Shown here: positions 39,978 to 48,961 of the stretch, in pieces
Numbering within the stretch: position 1 is the first letter of the stretch
Layout: each line of letters starts with the position of its first letter
DNA from: Vibrio penaeicida
GTDB lineage: Bacteria; Pseudomonadota; Gammaproteobacteria; Enterobacterales; Vibrionaceae
Length of the DNA: 64,000 nt
Direction: 5' to 3'
NCBI RefSeq assembly: GCF_002933855.1
Contig: NZ_BFAQ01000015.1
Location: forward strand, 163,187-227,186
Notes under the pieces: generated by a model
Databases searched by the model: none
What the model saw: only the letters and a program-made list of their open reading frames with translations
What the model was told of the DNA's origin: nothing
Made by a program: the position numbers and the translations under genes

Positions 39978-41636
39978 TTATTCTTCAGGGAACCACTCTT
40001 GTAATAAGTCTCGTGAACGTTCCAATTCTTGCTGCCATGTGTTAACGCCGACCACGGTTGGTCTTAGTAAAATCACTAGCTCTGTTTTTTGAGTAAGCTT
40101 GGTCACGTTTCGGAACAAATGCCCCAAGCCAGGAACATCGCCTAAAAATGGTACTTTGGAAACTTGATCAATTGTGTTTGACTTCATCAAGCCGCCGATT
40201 ACGACAACATCACCATCTCGTGCTCGAATGACCGAATCCGATTCACGAATCGAGCTTTTAGCTAGAGGGACTTCGTATTTTTTACCCTCAATATTGATGA
40301 CTTTTGTTTGTGTTTGCACATCAATCACCGCAGGGTGGACATGAAGAAGAACAAAGCCATCATCATCAATTTGCGGTGTTACGTCCAAAGAGATACCTGA
40401 GAAAAATGGCGTTAGCTCTATGTCTGGTGCAACATTTGCGTTGTCTCCACTGCCTACCACACTAGAAATGTCGGTGACGAAATATTCATCAGAGCCTACT
40501 TTTATGACGGCTTTCTGATTATTTGCTGCCGTAACCCGTGGGCTAGACAAGACATTAAGATCACCTTGTGTGCCAACAAAGCTCAACACACCATTGAAAT
40601 CACCATTTTTAATGGTGACATTGGTTTGACCGCCTAACAGTGAGCCAATTGCATCAAGACCAGGTAAAGCAGGTATACTTCCATCAGCAGGAATTAGACC
40701 CCGTCCTATGGAAACACTCGCGTTCCCAAATGTTGATGTTAGACCGCTCCAATTGATCCCTTGTTGGTAACCATCAGATAAAGTGACCTCAAGGATTTTC
40801 GCTTCTAAAATCACTTGTCGCTGCATGCGCTGCTGCGACACACCAAGGAATTGCCTTATCTCTCTTATCTCGTCTGGGTATGCTCGAATCGTTAAAACAC
40901 TGGCTTGAGGTGAAACAACCACATTCCGGCCATCTCCTGTGCCGATAAGCGTCTGAGCTGCTTTTTCTAATTGAGCCCAAAAATCACTTTCACTGATGGT
41001 TTCTATCTCAGTGCCACCAGTAGGAGAAGTACTGGAACTGCTAGACGAGCTCGAATTATTACTGGAGCTTGAGGAGCTAGAGCTGTTGCTTGATGAACTA
41101 GAGCTACTTCCGCCATCCTTACTGGTAATAGATCCGGTTGTAATAGAAGTAAGTGAACGCCCTAACCGTTTAAATTGAAGGTAGTCGATTGGAATGGTTT
41201 CGGTACGCAATCCAGCTGGGTAAACCTGAATAAGCTTTCCACTTTGGACGACTTCGAACCCGTAAAGATCACGAACCACTTTAAGCACTTCGTCTAACGT
41301 TACATCAGTCAGATTAACGGTAATTCGCCCCGCAACATCAGGGTGGATCGCTGCGCTGTAGTCCGTCCCTTTAACAAGGCTTGCAAAGAAGGTTTTTGCC
41401 TCGACACCATTGGCTTGTACTCGAAAGCGCTTCAGGGTTGGAGAAACCGCAAACTCTTCGTTTGCTAACTCAGGCATCAAATCAGCCTGAACGGAAGCAG
41501 GAAGCTCATCTAAGCTTTTACTACTCGCTTCATTGATCACTTCATTAAGCGCTTCTTTAACCTCGACAGGCTCCCGGTGCCCCATGGAGCAAGCCGTTAG
41601 TGACGCGATGATGGCTACTACTACAATATTACGCAT
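39978..41636 (-). CDS. mshL: MshL, MSHA secretin (outer-membrane pore)
   Basis: A 552-residue secretin. Lipoprotein signal with lipobox LTAC (Cys16). An N-terminal STN-like domain (VEAKTFFASLVKGTDYSAAIHP) and an N1-type domain follow. A Ser/Asn homopolymer-like linker lies about residues 175-205 (codes at 41010-41105). The C-terminal secretin core includes VPFLGDVPGLGHLFRNV and TELVILLRPTVV. It forms the outer-membrane channel for the pilus. Tightly spaced with mshK (15 nt) and mshM (2 nt). Confidence 0.95.
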   Translation of the reverse strand: MRNIVVVAIIASLTACSMGHREPVEVKEALNEVINEASSKSLDELPASVQADLMPELANEEFAVSPTLKRFRVQANGVEAKTFFASLVKGTDYSAAIHPDVAGRITVNLTDVTLDEVLKVVRDLYGFEVVQSGKLIQVYPAGLRTETIPIDYLQFKRLGRSLTSITTGSITSKDGGSSSSSSSNSSSSSSSSNNSSSSSSSSTSPTGGTEIETISESDFWAQLEKAAQTLIGTGDGRNVVVSPQASVLTIRAYPDEIREIRQFLGVSQQRMQRQVILEAKILEVTLSDGYQQGINWSGLTSTFGNASVSIGRGLIPADGSIPALPGLDAIGSLLGGQTNVTIKNGDFNGVLSFVGTQGDLNVLSSPRVTAANNQKAVIKVGSDEYFVTDISSVVGSGDNANVAPDIELTPFFSGISLDVTPQIDDDGFVLLHVHPAVIDVQTQTKVINIEGKKYEVPLAKSSIRESDSVIRARDGDVVVIGGLMKSNTIDQVSKVPFLGDVPGLGHLFRNVTKLTQKTELVILLRPTVVGVNTWQQELERSRDLLQEWFPEE

Positions 41637-41651
41637 AATGTCTATGAAACC

Positions 41652-41981
41652 TTAGTGTTTAATGTCAGAGGGAAATAGCTCTAGTCGCCATTTTTTCCCG
41701 CTCTTTATCAAATCTACAAATTCTGGTTCGATCCTGTTGGCCAGATACCCTTGGATGTACTTCCCTTTCTCTACAATTTTATCATTTAAGATGGCATAGC
41801 ATGGCGCACCTTCTGCACAAATAATGGATTGCAGCTTTGGTACTGGAGCGACTGTTTTTTTCTTAGTTTGTTTCTGTATTGTTGTCTTTGGTGCTTGCCA
41901 GCCAAGTGGAGCTGTAGGGTCTTGGTTGGCGTGCCCAAAAGAGCTAAATATTATTGCTAAAGCTAAAAAAATTCTAACCAC
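41652..41981 (-). CDS. mshK: MshK, MSHA biogenesis protein (PilP-like)
   Basis: A 109-residue exported protein with a signal peptide (VRIFLALAIIFSSFGHA) followed by DPTAPLGWQ, a start typical of small periplasmic pilotin/PilP-like proteins. Two Cys (IICAEGAPCYAI) may form a disulfide. GTG start that overlaps the end of mshJ by 8 nt. It probably connects the MshI/MshJ inner-membrane complex to the secretin MshL. This role is inferred from analogy. Confidence 0.87.
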   Translation of the reverse strand: MVRIFLALAIIFSSFGHANQDPTAPLGWQAPKTTIQKQTKKKTVAPVPKLQSIICAEGAPCYAILNDKIVEKGKYIQGYLANRIEPEFVDLIKSGKKWRLELFPSDIKH

Positions 41982-42618
41982 CGATAAACTCCTGTCCCGT
42001 ACCTAATGTATAGACAATAAGAACCAAACGCGCCGACGGATAATCTTCAACTTGATATTGATAACTGCGCCAAAAGTACGTGGTAGGCATACTCTCAAGT
42101 TCAATCAAATAATTTTTTATATCAAAGTATCGACCTGTAACTTCAATTTTCACAGGATGAATGTAGTACCCAACCGCTTGAGAGCTTCCCCCTGCGATGA
42201 TGGGCTCCGCAGGTAGAGAGTTTAGACTTTCTAACTTTAGCCCTTTACTCCCGATGAGTACATTTTCTAACAATTCAGCCATTTGGCTAGGTGTAACTAA
42301 AGATTCAACCAATAAATCTAGACGCTCAGATAACTGCTGGCTGTGTTTTTTTAAGCGAGCAAGCTCTTCATCGACCTCTTTGTTTGGATCAGTCCTAAGC
42401 TGTTTATTGACCGTTGCTATTAGATCTTTGGTTGTTTTTATGGACTGTGTTAAAGAAGAGTACTCACTGTTTTGAGAAGCTTTGACTTTAAATGACGGTT
42501 CCAAAAAGAACGTCAATATGATGAAGAAGATCGCGACCCATCCACCAGCAGTAATTAACCATTTCTCTCGGCTAGAAAGAGCTGAAAACTTCTCACTTAA
42601 ATCTTGAAGAAGTGCCAT
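41974..42618 (-). CDS. mshJ: MshJ, MSHA biogenesis protein (PilO/GspM-like)
   Basis: A 214-residue bitopic inner-membrane protein: cytoplasmic start (MALLQDLSEKFSALSSREK), membrane helix (WLITAGGWVAIFFIILTFFLEP), coiled coil about 50-110, and a ferredoxin-like periplasmic domain. It starts directly after the mshI stop, with GGAGGTGAATAA just ahead of the ATG, an excellent ribosome site. Equivalent of PilO or GspM in the alignment complex. Confidence 0.9.
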   Translation of the reverse strand: MALLQDLSEKFSALSSREKWLITAGGWVAIFFIILTFFLEPSFKVKASQNSEYSSLTQSIKTTKDLIATVNKQLRTDPNKEVDEELARLKKHSQQLSERLDLLVESLVTPSQMAELLENVLIGSKGLKLESLNSLPAEPIIAGGSSQAVGYYIHPVKIEVTGRYFDIKNYLIELESMPTTYFWRSYQYQVEDYPSARLVLIVYTLGTGQEFIGG

Positions 42619-44049
42619 TTATTCACCTCCTCTTTTAGCTTGCAGATCAAATGTCACTATATCGTCGTCATTTCTACCGATATTGAGCTGCTCAAAATTA
42701 CGCCCGACTAAATCTAACTCACTTCTAAATTGTTTAATCCAGCTAGGAACTGCACTAGGTGTTCGAGCTAGACCTGATACGTTCAGTGTGTTCTGGCTAA
42801 TAGTTATTTGGCTGAGTGATATATCATTTCTCCCTAACCGAGATAACGCACTCATAATTCCCGAGTAGCCAACTTGCTTTTGATTATCAAACTGCCCGAC
42901 TGCATTAAGAGAAGCTTCTTTTGCTTTTATGTCTTTTTCAATTCTAACCACGGCATCCAGTTTATTTGGGGAGGGTTTATGCTCACCCAACATGGTTTTC
43001 AGTTCAGATAGCTGAGTCTTAAGTACTTTAGATTGCTCTGACAAACGTGCAATTTTCGTTTTTTCAGTACGAATCTGATATTCATTGAACCCATAATAGC
43101 TCAGCATAACCAAACCAACGATCAACCAACTTGCAGCTACAACTGGCAAGGTAAAGAATTCTTTTTTGGGCTTTAGGTGTTCTGGGTATAAGTTGACGTG
43201 GTATTGGGCGCCAAGAGCGTTATGAGAAAGTACTTCCCCACAACGCTTGTCTTCTTCCATTAACGTTCCGACTTTGACACTTAACCTTTCTTCCAGTGCC
43301 GAAGTCAGTTCTTCATCAACTTCATCATCGCAACATATAAACAGTTTATGGAACTGTGCCTGTTTGATTTGAGAGCTGAGATAATCGATCGAACGTTGCA
43401 TTTCGAGTGCAAGTCCGTCAATTTGCAAGCTACTTGCTTGAGGACCTGTAAGCGGAGGGGACACTCCACGAATGGTCCTGTGAAAGCATATATCTCTTCC
43501 TACATAAGCATTTATTTTAAAACTGCTGTGTGCACTTTGATGGAGCAATAAAAAATCTTCAGCCTGCTGATGAGTCTGACCCCAAACTTCATCTTCAGGT
43601 AAAATTCTATCCAACTCTACTTGGCATTTTTCCAATATAGCAAGCAATGGAGTGAGTATTCGCTTACTCATTACATAGGCTTGAATCTTATTGCTGTTAG
43701 GTAATGCGATGCCATCTGCAACGATGTCTGATACTCGTTCGGCGATCAGATCTTTAAGTAAAAAAGGAAGGGCGACCGACCATTCCTCTTCTGGCAACTC
43801 AGGTCGTTCAATTTGATAAGTTTGGTAATGGTGAGATCCTAAAACAATAACAACACTGGAATTCGCATATTGTTCTTCAGTCAAAAGCTTAAGAAGTGTT
43901 TTTTCCCAACCTTTCTCTTTTACTGAAAATGATTCGACTTTGTTGTCAAATGAGCAGTAAACGGCATCTTCAAGGAGAGCAATACTCACCTTTTTAGTAC
44001 TGGAACTTTTCCCTTTCAAGCGTTCTAGCAAAGAAACCATTTTATTCAT
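42619..44049 (-). CDS. mshI: MshI, MSHA biogenesis protein (PilM/PilN-like fusion)
   Basis: A 476-residue protein. The first about 300 residues look like an actin-fold PilM/GspL cytoplasmic domain (VSIALLEDAVYCSFDNKVESF). A membrane helix follows (FFTLPVVAASWLIVGLVMLSYYG, about 300-322), then a coiled coil and a periplasmic PilN-like domain. It thus combines PilM- and PilN-like parts, as GspL does. ATG at 44049. An in-frame ATG at 44040 is an alternative. Confidence 0.9.
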   Translation of the reverse strand: MNKMVSLLERLKGKSSSTKKVSIALLEDAVYCSFDNKVESFSVKEKGWEKTLLKLLTEEQYANSSVVIVLGSHHYQTYQIERPELPEEEWSVALPFLLKDLIAERVSDIVADGIALPNSNKIQAYVMSKRILTPLLAILEKCQVELDRILPEDEVWGQTHQQAEDFLLLHQSAHSSFKINAYVGRDICFHRTIRGVSPPLTGPQASSLQIDGLALEMQRSIDYLSSQIKQAQFHKLFICCDDEVDEELTSALEERLSVKVGTLMEEDKRCGEVLSHNALGAQYHVNLYPEHLKPKKEFFTLPVVAASWLIVGLVMLSYYGFNEYQIRTEKTKIARLSEQSKVLKTQLSELKTMLGEHKPSPNKLDAVVRIEKDIKAKEASLNAVGQFDNQKQVGYSGIMSALSRLGRNDISLSQITISQNTLNVSGLARTPSAVPSWIKQFRSELDLVGRNFEQLNIGRNDDDIVTFDLQAKRGGE

Positions 44050-44059
44050 TAGTTACTGC

Positions 44060-46045
44060 TCACATTTTCTGTCGCCATCGATTTCTGCGACCAATTTTAA
44101 CCTTTGATGCAAGACGCTTAGGAAAGAGTAGTTCTTCTTTTACGAAAAACCGACCTTGCCCCCCGTCAATACCCAAATTTTGTAAAGCTATCCATTCAGA
44201 GCTATTTTCGACCCCAACAGCAATAACTTTAGTTTTACTGTCCATGCAAGCGCCAATTAAGCTTCTTATGAACAACTGATTTTCTTGTCTTTGGTCTATT
44301 TTTTTTATCAAACTGCGATGCAATTTAAGATAATCAACATCCAAATCTTTTATGTAATGTGTACTTGCAATTGTCCTGCCAGCTTGGTGAACAATAATTT
44401 TGCACCCCAATCCAGAGATCATACGAATAACCGGACGAACATAGTCCAAGTTTTTTACCAAACTACTTTCCGAAAATTCAAAGCTAATGCTCTTTCGTAT
44501 TTCGCTTGGCAGTTGTAATAGCTCATCTCGCAGCCAACGTGTATAGAGTTTTTCTTTGAATGGAAGCACATTTATATTTAAAGAATAACATATTCTTTCA
44601 TTTTTCGTCTTTAACCAGTCAAGAATTTCTTGAATTACAACACGATCCATGGTCATTTCATAACCAACTTGTTCGATAGCTGCCATAAATCTGGATGCTT
44701 TTATAATTGCACCGCTTTCATCCTTCAATCTTAGAAATAATTCATGATGCAATAATTCTTCTTGTTGATTCTCTCTTATAAAGCAAGGTTGTGAATATAT
44801 TTGTATATTAGATGAGCAAAGTGTTTTGTCGAACAATGTCCTCCAACGGACGTTTCCTCTGGCAATATCTTTCTTTTGCTTTTTATCAAACCGAGACCAA
44901 TTATTCACCGGCTCTATTTGTGCTGTTTTCAGTGCAGTTTCAGCCTCATCTAATATATAACCACGCCTCTCCCCTTCTGAATATAAACTTGCACCGATAT
45001 GGCACCAGTTATCGGGAGATAATGGCGAAAGTGGCTCTATTTTGGAAATCTGCTTTATGACTTGGCTACAAAGTGCTTCTATTTCTTTGCTGCCTTGGTG
45101 AGGAATCAAAATGGCAAAGTCAGACTCGTAGTAGCGCGAGAAAATAACATCCGGAAAACGCTGAACAATGTTTGATAAACTTTGTCCAACTTCAATAGTG
45201 AATTCATCAACAGAAACTTTATCATTGATTGAGATTACATCATCCCAAGCTTTGATTCTAAATAATACAATCCCGCCGTATGATCCCGCCTCTTGTAAAC
45301 TTGCTTCTAACTTTGAGTCAAAGAGTACTCGATTAGCAGCGCCTGTAAGTTGGTCTAAAAAAGTATGAGTGCGAATAAAGGTGTCAAAGCGGCTACGTTC
45401 TTGCCGCGAATCTCTCAACTCTTCGATTAACTTGTCTAACGCCTCACTTGCGGTGTAAGGCCACTCTCGCAGATCACCTTCGGCAAATTCTTGTGTTTTG
45501 CCAGCTAGGATCATTCGCCCTCTTTCTTCTAACAGTTCGGAGCCATATAGCTGCTCTTTCAGCCACTTAATGCCTTGTATTAAACAAAAAACAATCAATA
45601 AAACCGCTAGCGTAATCGAAGACATTGCACCAACAGAATACTCAAGCCCAACATAAGGTGGTAATACTGTAAAATGAATCTGGTAGCCTGAGTGGTGTTG
45701 TAGCGGATAAGTGAGTTGTTGCGCGCGTTCTACTTGCAAAAATGAGCGGGTATCTTTGTAGTGATACATCGAACCTGATGGCGAGGTGACATCCATTTCA
45801 AGCACATTACTCGCTTGCAGCAGTTTTGGCAGCCATTTCGCCATAGATTCTGCAGCTTCAGGGTTATCTAGTTCAGAATCAACAACATCTGCGATGCCTG
45901 AGATATAGTGATGGACATATTCCTGCCCTATTCGCTTAAACGAAAGCGTCCCACCAATAAAAAGAATGAACATGGCACTGACGACGATCATGGTCACAAA
46001 TGCAACCAATCGAGTGCTTAATTTGAGCGTAGGGGTGTATCGCAT
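44060..46045 (-). CDS. mshH: MshH (CsrD-like), degenerate GGDEF/EAL membrane protein
   Basis: A 661-residue protein at the head of the msh run. It has an N-terminal membrane helix (LVAFVTMIVVSAMFILFIGG), a periplasmic sensor region, a second helix (ITLAVLLIVFCLIQGI) and a HAMP-like linker. The GGDEF domain has its signature replaced (YYESDFAIL). The EAL-type domain has HHELFLRL in place of EAL, so it is probably enzymatically inactive. In E. coli the homologue CsrD targets the sRNAs CsrB/C to RNase E. The ATG at 46045 is preferred. The frame to 46111 is an extension. Confidence 0.92.
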   Translation of the reverse strand: MRYTPTLKLSTRLVAFVTMIVVSAMFILFIGGTLSFKRIGQEYVHHYISGIADVVDSELDNPEAAESMAKWLPKLLQASNVLEMDVTSPSGSMYHYKDTRSFLQVERAQQLTYPLQHHSGYQIHFTVLPPYVGLEYSVGAMSSITLAVLLIVFCLIQGIKWLKEQLYGSELLEERGRMILAGKTQEFAEGDLREWPYTASEALDKLIEELRDSRQERSRFDTFIRTHTFLDQLTGAANRVLFDSKLEASLQEAGSYGGIVLFRIKAWDDVISINDKVSVDEFTIEVGQSLSNIVQRFPDVIFSRYYESDFAILIPHQGSKEIEALCSQVIKQISKIEPLSPLSPDNWCHIGASLYSEGERRGYILDEAETALKTAQIEPVNNWSRFDKKQKKDIARGNVRWRTLFDKTLCSSNIQIYSQPCFIRENQQEELLHHELFLRLKDESGAIIKASRFMAAIEQVGYEMTMDRVVIQEILDWLKTKNERICYSLNINVLPFKEKLYTRWLRDELLQLPSEIRKSISFEFSESSLVKNLDYVRPVIRMISGLGCKIIVHQAGRTIASTHYIKDLDVDYLKLHRSLIKKIDQRQENQLFIRSLIGACMDSKTKVIAVGVENSSEWIALQNLGIDGGQGRFFVKEELLFPKRLASKVKIGRRNRWRQKM

Positions 46046-46150
46046 TGTCAGGCGAATTCCTTTTCTTGTTAGTTCAAGTAAGACTTCCTGGCTCTGTTGA
46101 ACGAGCAACACGAAGTTTCATTTTCTAAGAATCGCACAATCGATATCATG

Positions 46151-46183
46151 CCCAAGTAGCCTAATACCTTGAGGTTACTTGGG
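46151..46183. repeat. Inverted-repeat element between mshH and ssb (REP-like)
   Basis: CCCAAGTAGCCT (46151-46162) and AGGTTACTTGGG (46172-46183) pair with one G-U or mismatch. A related short palindrome, CCCAAG-TTACCT-CTTGGG (46979-46996), occurs upstream of ssb. This suggests a dispersed small repeat family. Confidence 0.6.
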
Positions 46184-46237
46184 TATATTGTGAATAGGGA
46201 ATGGATGATACACAAGTTATTCGATGAAAAACCTAAA

Positions 46238-46264
46238 CAAAAGCCGCGAAAATTCGCGGCTTTG
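46238..46264 (-). terminator. Intrinsic terminator after ssb
   Basis: AAAGCCGCGAA / TTCGCGGCTTT inverted repeat. On the minus strand it is followed by TGTTT. It lies 56 nt past the ssb stop and separates ssb from mshH. Confidence 0.85.
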
Positions 46265-46319
46265 TTGAATATTACGAAATGCTCAAAGATTGAGATTTGT
46301 TTTATTCTTCTGAAAATCT

Positions 46320-46877
46320 CTAGAATGGAATATCGTCATCGAAATCCATTGGCGGCTCATTGTATTGAGGTTGAGCCTGTTGAGGCGCTTGTTGCTGCGG
46401 CTGTGACTGCTGCTGTTGCGCTGCAGGTTGTTGATAAGACTGCTGCTGTTGCGTTGGCTGTTGTGGCTGCCCCCAACCTCCTTGCTGCTGTCCCATGCCT
46501 TGACCTGGAGCACCTTGCCCTTGCTGGCGACCGCCAAGCATTTGCATTACACCATTGAAGCCCTGAACAACCACTTCTGTTGTGTAGCGATCTTGACCAC
46601 TTTGATCTTGCCACTTACGAGTTTGCAATTGACCTTCAATGTATACCTGCGAGCCTTTACGCAAATATTCACCCGCTACTTCAGCCAGTTTTCCAAACAA
46701 AGCAACACGATGCCATTCTGTTTTTTCACGCTGTTCGCCTGTCGCTTTATCACGCCACGATTCTGAAGTCGCAATGGTAATGTTTGCCACAGCACCGCCG
46801 CTAGGCATATAGCGGATTTCTGGGTCATTACCTAAATTCCCCACTAAAATAACTTTATTTATTCCACGGCTAGCCAT
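46320..46877 (-). CDS. ssb: Single-stranded DNA-binding protein
   Basis: A 185-residue SSB. The OB-fold domain spans about residues 1-115 ([54 protein letters not shown]). A low-complexity Gln/Pro/Gly-rich linker follows, ending in the conserved acidic tip DFDDDIPF that recruits HolC, RecG, PriA and others. GGAGC lies before the ATG. Unlike E. coli, ssb here is not next to uvrA: the qstR-like gene and galU intervene. Confidence 0.98.
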   Translation of the reverse strand: MASRGINKVILVGNLGNDPEIRYMPSGGAVANITIATSESWRDKATGEQREKTEWHRVALFGKLAEVAGEYLRKGSQVYIEGQLQTRKWQDQSGQDRYTTEVVVQGFNGVMQMLGGRQQGQGAPGQGMGQQQGGWGQPQQPTQQQQSYQQPAAQQQQSQPQQQAPQQAQPQYNEPPMDFDDDIPF

Positions 46878-47234
46878 GTTTTGCTCCGTCTAAAATTCAC
46901 TTCGACTAAAATTTAACGCTCAAGGATACCATGATATCAGCAATGCTCAAATCAAGACCTACATACTAAAATTATAGTCCCAAGTTACCTCTTGGGTTAG
47001 AGTCTTTCAACTGGGAGCAACTTGAGTGTCAACGTTATTTGTATGCGATCATCATGGCAGATAAGCACATGAAATCGCAATGAGATATTGGATCATTCTA
47101 CTCTTTTTTAGAGACTGTCTAATTTCACATCACTATTATAAATATCAATTACTTAAAATATTATCCTCTGCATTTCCATTTTGGGATGCTCTACAAGAAA
47201 CGAAGCCAGTAACCGCCATTTTGCTTTATAAAAA
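46878..47234. other. Intergenic region ssb / qstR-like gene
   Basis: A divergent, AT-rich gap of about 425 bp overall. Apart from the short CCCAAG palindrome at 46979-46996 and the regulator-proximal sites listed separately, I see no gene, tRNA or terminator. It should hold the ssb promoter and distal regulatory DNA of the regulator gene. Confidence 0.6.
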
Positions 47235-47254
47235 ATGATTGATAAATTATTTTT
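47235..47254 (+). promoter_or_regulatory. Candidate HapR/LuxR-type operator before the qstR-like gene
   Basis: TGATTGATAAATTATTTTTG matches the left part of the LuxR/HapR consensus (TTATTGATAAATTTATCAATAA) well and the right part poorly. It lies just upstream of a TATAAT at 47279-47284 that lacks a good -35. That combination fits activation of qstR by HapR and TfoX as known in V. cholerae. Confidence 0.45.
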
Positions 47255-47317
47255 GAACGTTAGATATTCAAACTATTTTATAATCTTGATGAATACTTCA
47301 TCGTGAACCTTTTGGCC

Positions 47318-47989
47318 ATGGATTCAAACATGAACGAAAAACCGCTATCACCTGCTATTCTCTTGGTTTCTGATAACAGCCAAGGTCACACGCTTCTTTC
47401 AAAGACTTTGCTACCAAAACTCTCCAGCAAAATAGGTAAAGAAGCGAAAGCCGTTACAGCAAAAGATGTTCATTGCCTTGATGAAACCATTAATCCTCTT
47501 CTTTTCCTAATCGATACAGCGCAGGTTTTGGATGATGCCATGCTTCAAGAAGCACTTTTTAGCTTCCCCCAAAAGGTTTACACCATATTGTTAAATGTTG
47601 ATAAGAAAATGACGCTTTCTGAAATACTAAAGTGGCGCTGCCTGTATGGTTATTTCTTAAAAACAGACACACAAGATGATATCTGCAAGGGTGTCGAGTG
47701 CATAGCGAATGGTCAAAGTTGGTTACCACGAGATACGATGACTCAAATGGTGGACTATTATCAAACGGCAATGATCAGTCATAAGCCCGCATTTGATGTT
47801 GAATTGACCCGCAGAGAACTTGATGTTCTGCAAAGCCTTAAAACCGGTGCTTCCAACATGGAGATTGCTGATGAGCTTTTTATCAGTGAGCACACTATAA
47901 AATCACACCTATATAATATTTTTAAGAAACTGGATGTTAAAAATCGCATTCAAGCAATGGCGTGGGCTAAACAACATTTGTCTTCTTAA
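47318..47989 (+). CDS. qstR: LuxR-family regulator, probable QstR
   Basis: A 223-residue regulator. The N-terminal region resembles a degenerate receiver or VpsT-like domain (PAILLVSDNSQGHTLLSKTL) without a clear phospho-acceptor set. The C-terminal LuxR-type helix-turn-helix is clear: LTRRELDVLQSLKTGASNMEIADELFISEHTIKSHLYNIFKKLDVKNR. The position between ssb and galU matches V. cholerae qstR (VC0396), which couples quorum sensing and TfoX to competence and T6SS genes. The start is unclear: GTG 47303, ATG 47318 and ATG 47330 are in frame, none with a strong ribosome site. The -10 at 47279 favours the ATGs. Confidence 0.82.
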   Translation: MDSNMNEKPLSPAILLVSDNSQGHTLLSKTLLPKLSSKIGKEAKAVTAKDVHCLDETINPLLFLIDTAQVLDDAMLQEALFSFPQKVYTILLNVDKKMTLSEILKWRCLYGYFLKTDTQDDICKGVECIANGQSWLPRDTMTQMVDYYQTAMISHKPAFDVELTRRELDVLQSLKTGASNMEIADELFISEHTIKSHLYNIFKKLDVKNRIQAMAWAKQHLSS

Positions 47990-48080
47990 AAATGTTCAAT
48001 TTTTACAGTTCGATTCACACAGCGACCATGGTAAAGTTAGGCACAATTTTAGGAACCAAATAATTCAATTAGGATAGATT

Positions 48081-48950
48081 ATGATTAAAAAGTGTTTGTT
48101 CCCTGCAGCTGGCTACGGTACGCGCTTCTTACCTGCAACAAAATCGATGCCCAAAGAAATGATGCCAATCGTGAGTAAACCCCTCATAGAGTACGGCGTA
48201 GAAGAAGCGATCGAAGCAGGCATGGATGGTATGTGTATTGTGACTGGTCGTGGTAAGCACTCCATCATGGATCATTTCGATAAAAACTACGAACTTGAGC
48301 ACCAAATAAACGGCACCAACAAAGAAGAATTGCTGGTCGACATTCGAAACGTGATTGAGTCGGCTCATTTCACATACATCCGCCAACGCGAAATGAAGGG
48401 CTTAGGACACGCAATCTTAACTGGCAAAGAGTTGGTTGGTGACAACCCATTCGCTGTTGTGCTTGCTGATGACCTTTGTGTAAACGAATCACAAGGCGTC
48501 TTGGCTCAAATGGTTGCTCTTTACAAGCAATTTCGCTGCTCAATTGTTGCGGTACAAGAAGTACCAGAAGATGAGACTCATAAATACGGTGTCATCTCTG
48601 GTGAAATGATCAAAGACGATCTATTCCGTGTTGATGATATGGTGGAAAAACCAGAAGCAGGAACAGCGCCAAGTAACTTAGCCATCATCGGACGCTATAT
48701 TTTGACTCCTGACATTTTCGAACTTATCGAACAAACGGAGCCTGGCAAAGGTGGGGAAATTCAAATTACCGATGCCCTTCTAAAACAAGCGAAATCAGGC
48801 TGTGTTCTGGCGTATAAATTTAAAGGTAAAAGGTTCGACTGCGGCAGTGTGGAAGGATACATCGAAGCGACAAACTACTGCTTTGAAAACCTTTACCAAA
48901 AAGATAAAAAGAAGACAGAGTTAGATAAACACTCGACTCACAAAGCATAA
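48081..48950 (+). CDS. galU: UTP-glucose-1-phosphate uridylyltransferase
   Basis: A 289-residue cytoplasmic enzyme making UDP-glucose for LPS, capsule and glycogen-type pathways. The N-terminal nucleotide-binding motif FPAAGYGTRFLPATKSMPKE is intact. The catalytic region holds VVLADDLCVNE and MVEKPEAGTAPSNLAI, and FKGKRFDCGSVEGYIEATNY matches GalU. AGGAT lies before the ATG. Its terminator shares sequence with the uvrA LexA box. Confidence 0.97.
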   Translation: MIKKCLFPAAGYGTRFLPATKSMPKEMMPIVSKPLIEYGVEEAIEAGMDGMCIVTGRGKHSIMDHFDKNYELEHQINGTNKEELLVDIRNVIESAHFTYIRQREMKGLGHAILTGKELVGDNPFAVVLADDLCVNESQGVLAQMVALYKQFRCSIVAVQEVPEDETHKYGVISGEMIKDDLFRVDDMVEKPEAGTAPSNLAIIGRYILTPDIFELIEQTEPGKGGEIQITDALLKQAKSGCVLAYKFKGKRFDCGSVEGYIEATNYCFENLYQKDKKKTELDKHSTHKA

Positions 48951-48961
48951 CGTCTTCTTTG

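Noticed and set aside
47115..47130. SOS-like sequence CTGT-N8-ACAT in the ssb/qstR gap
   Set aside because: It lacks the flanking TA and ends in ACAT. It is about 240 bp from ssb, so it is a poor LexA site.
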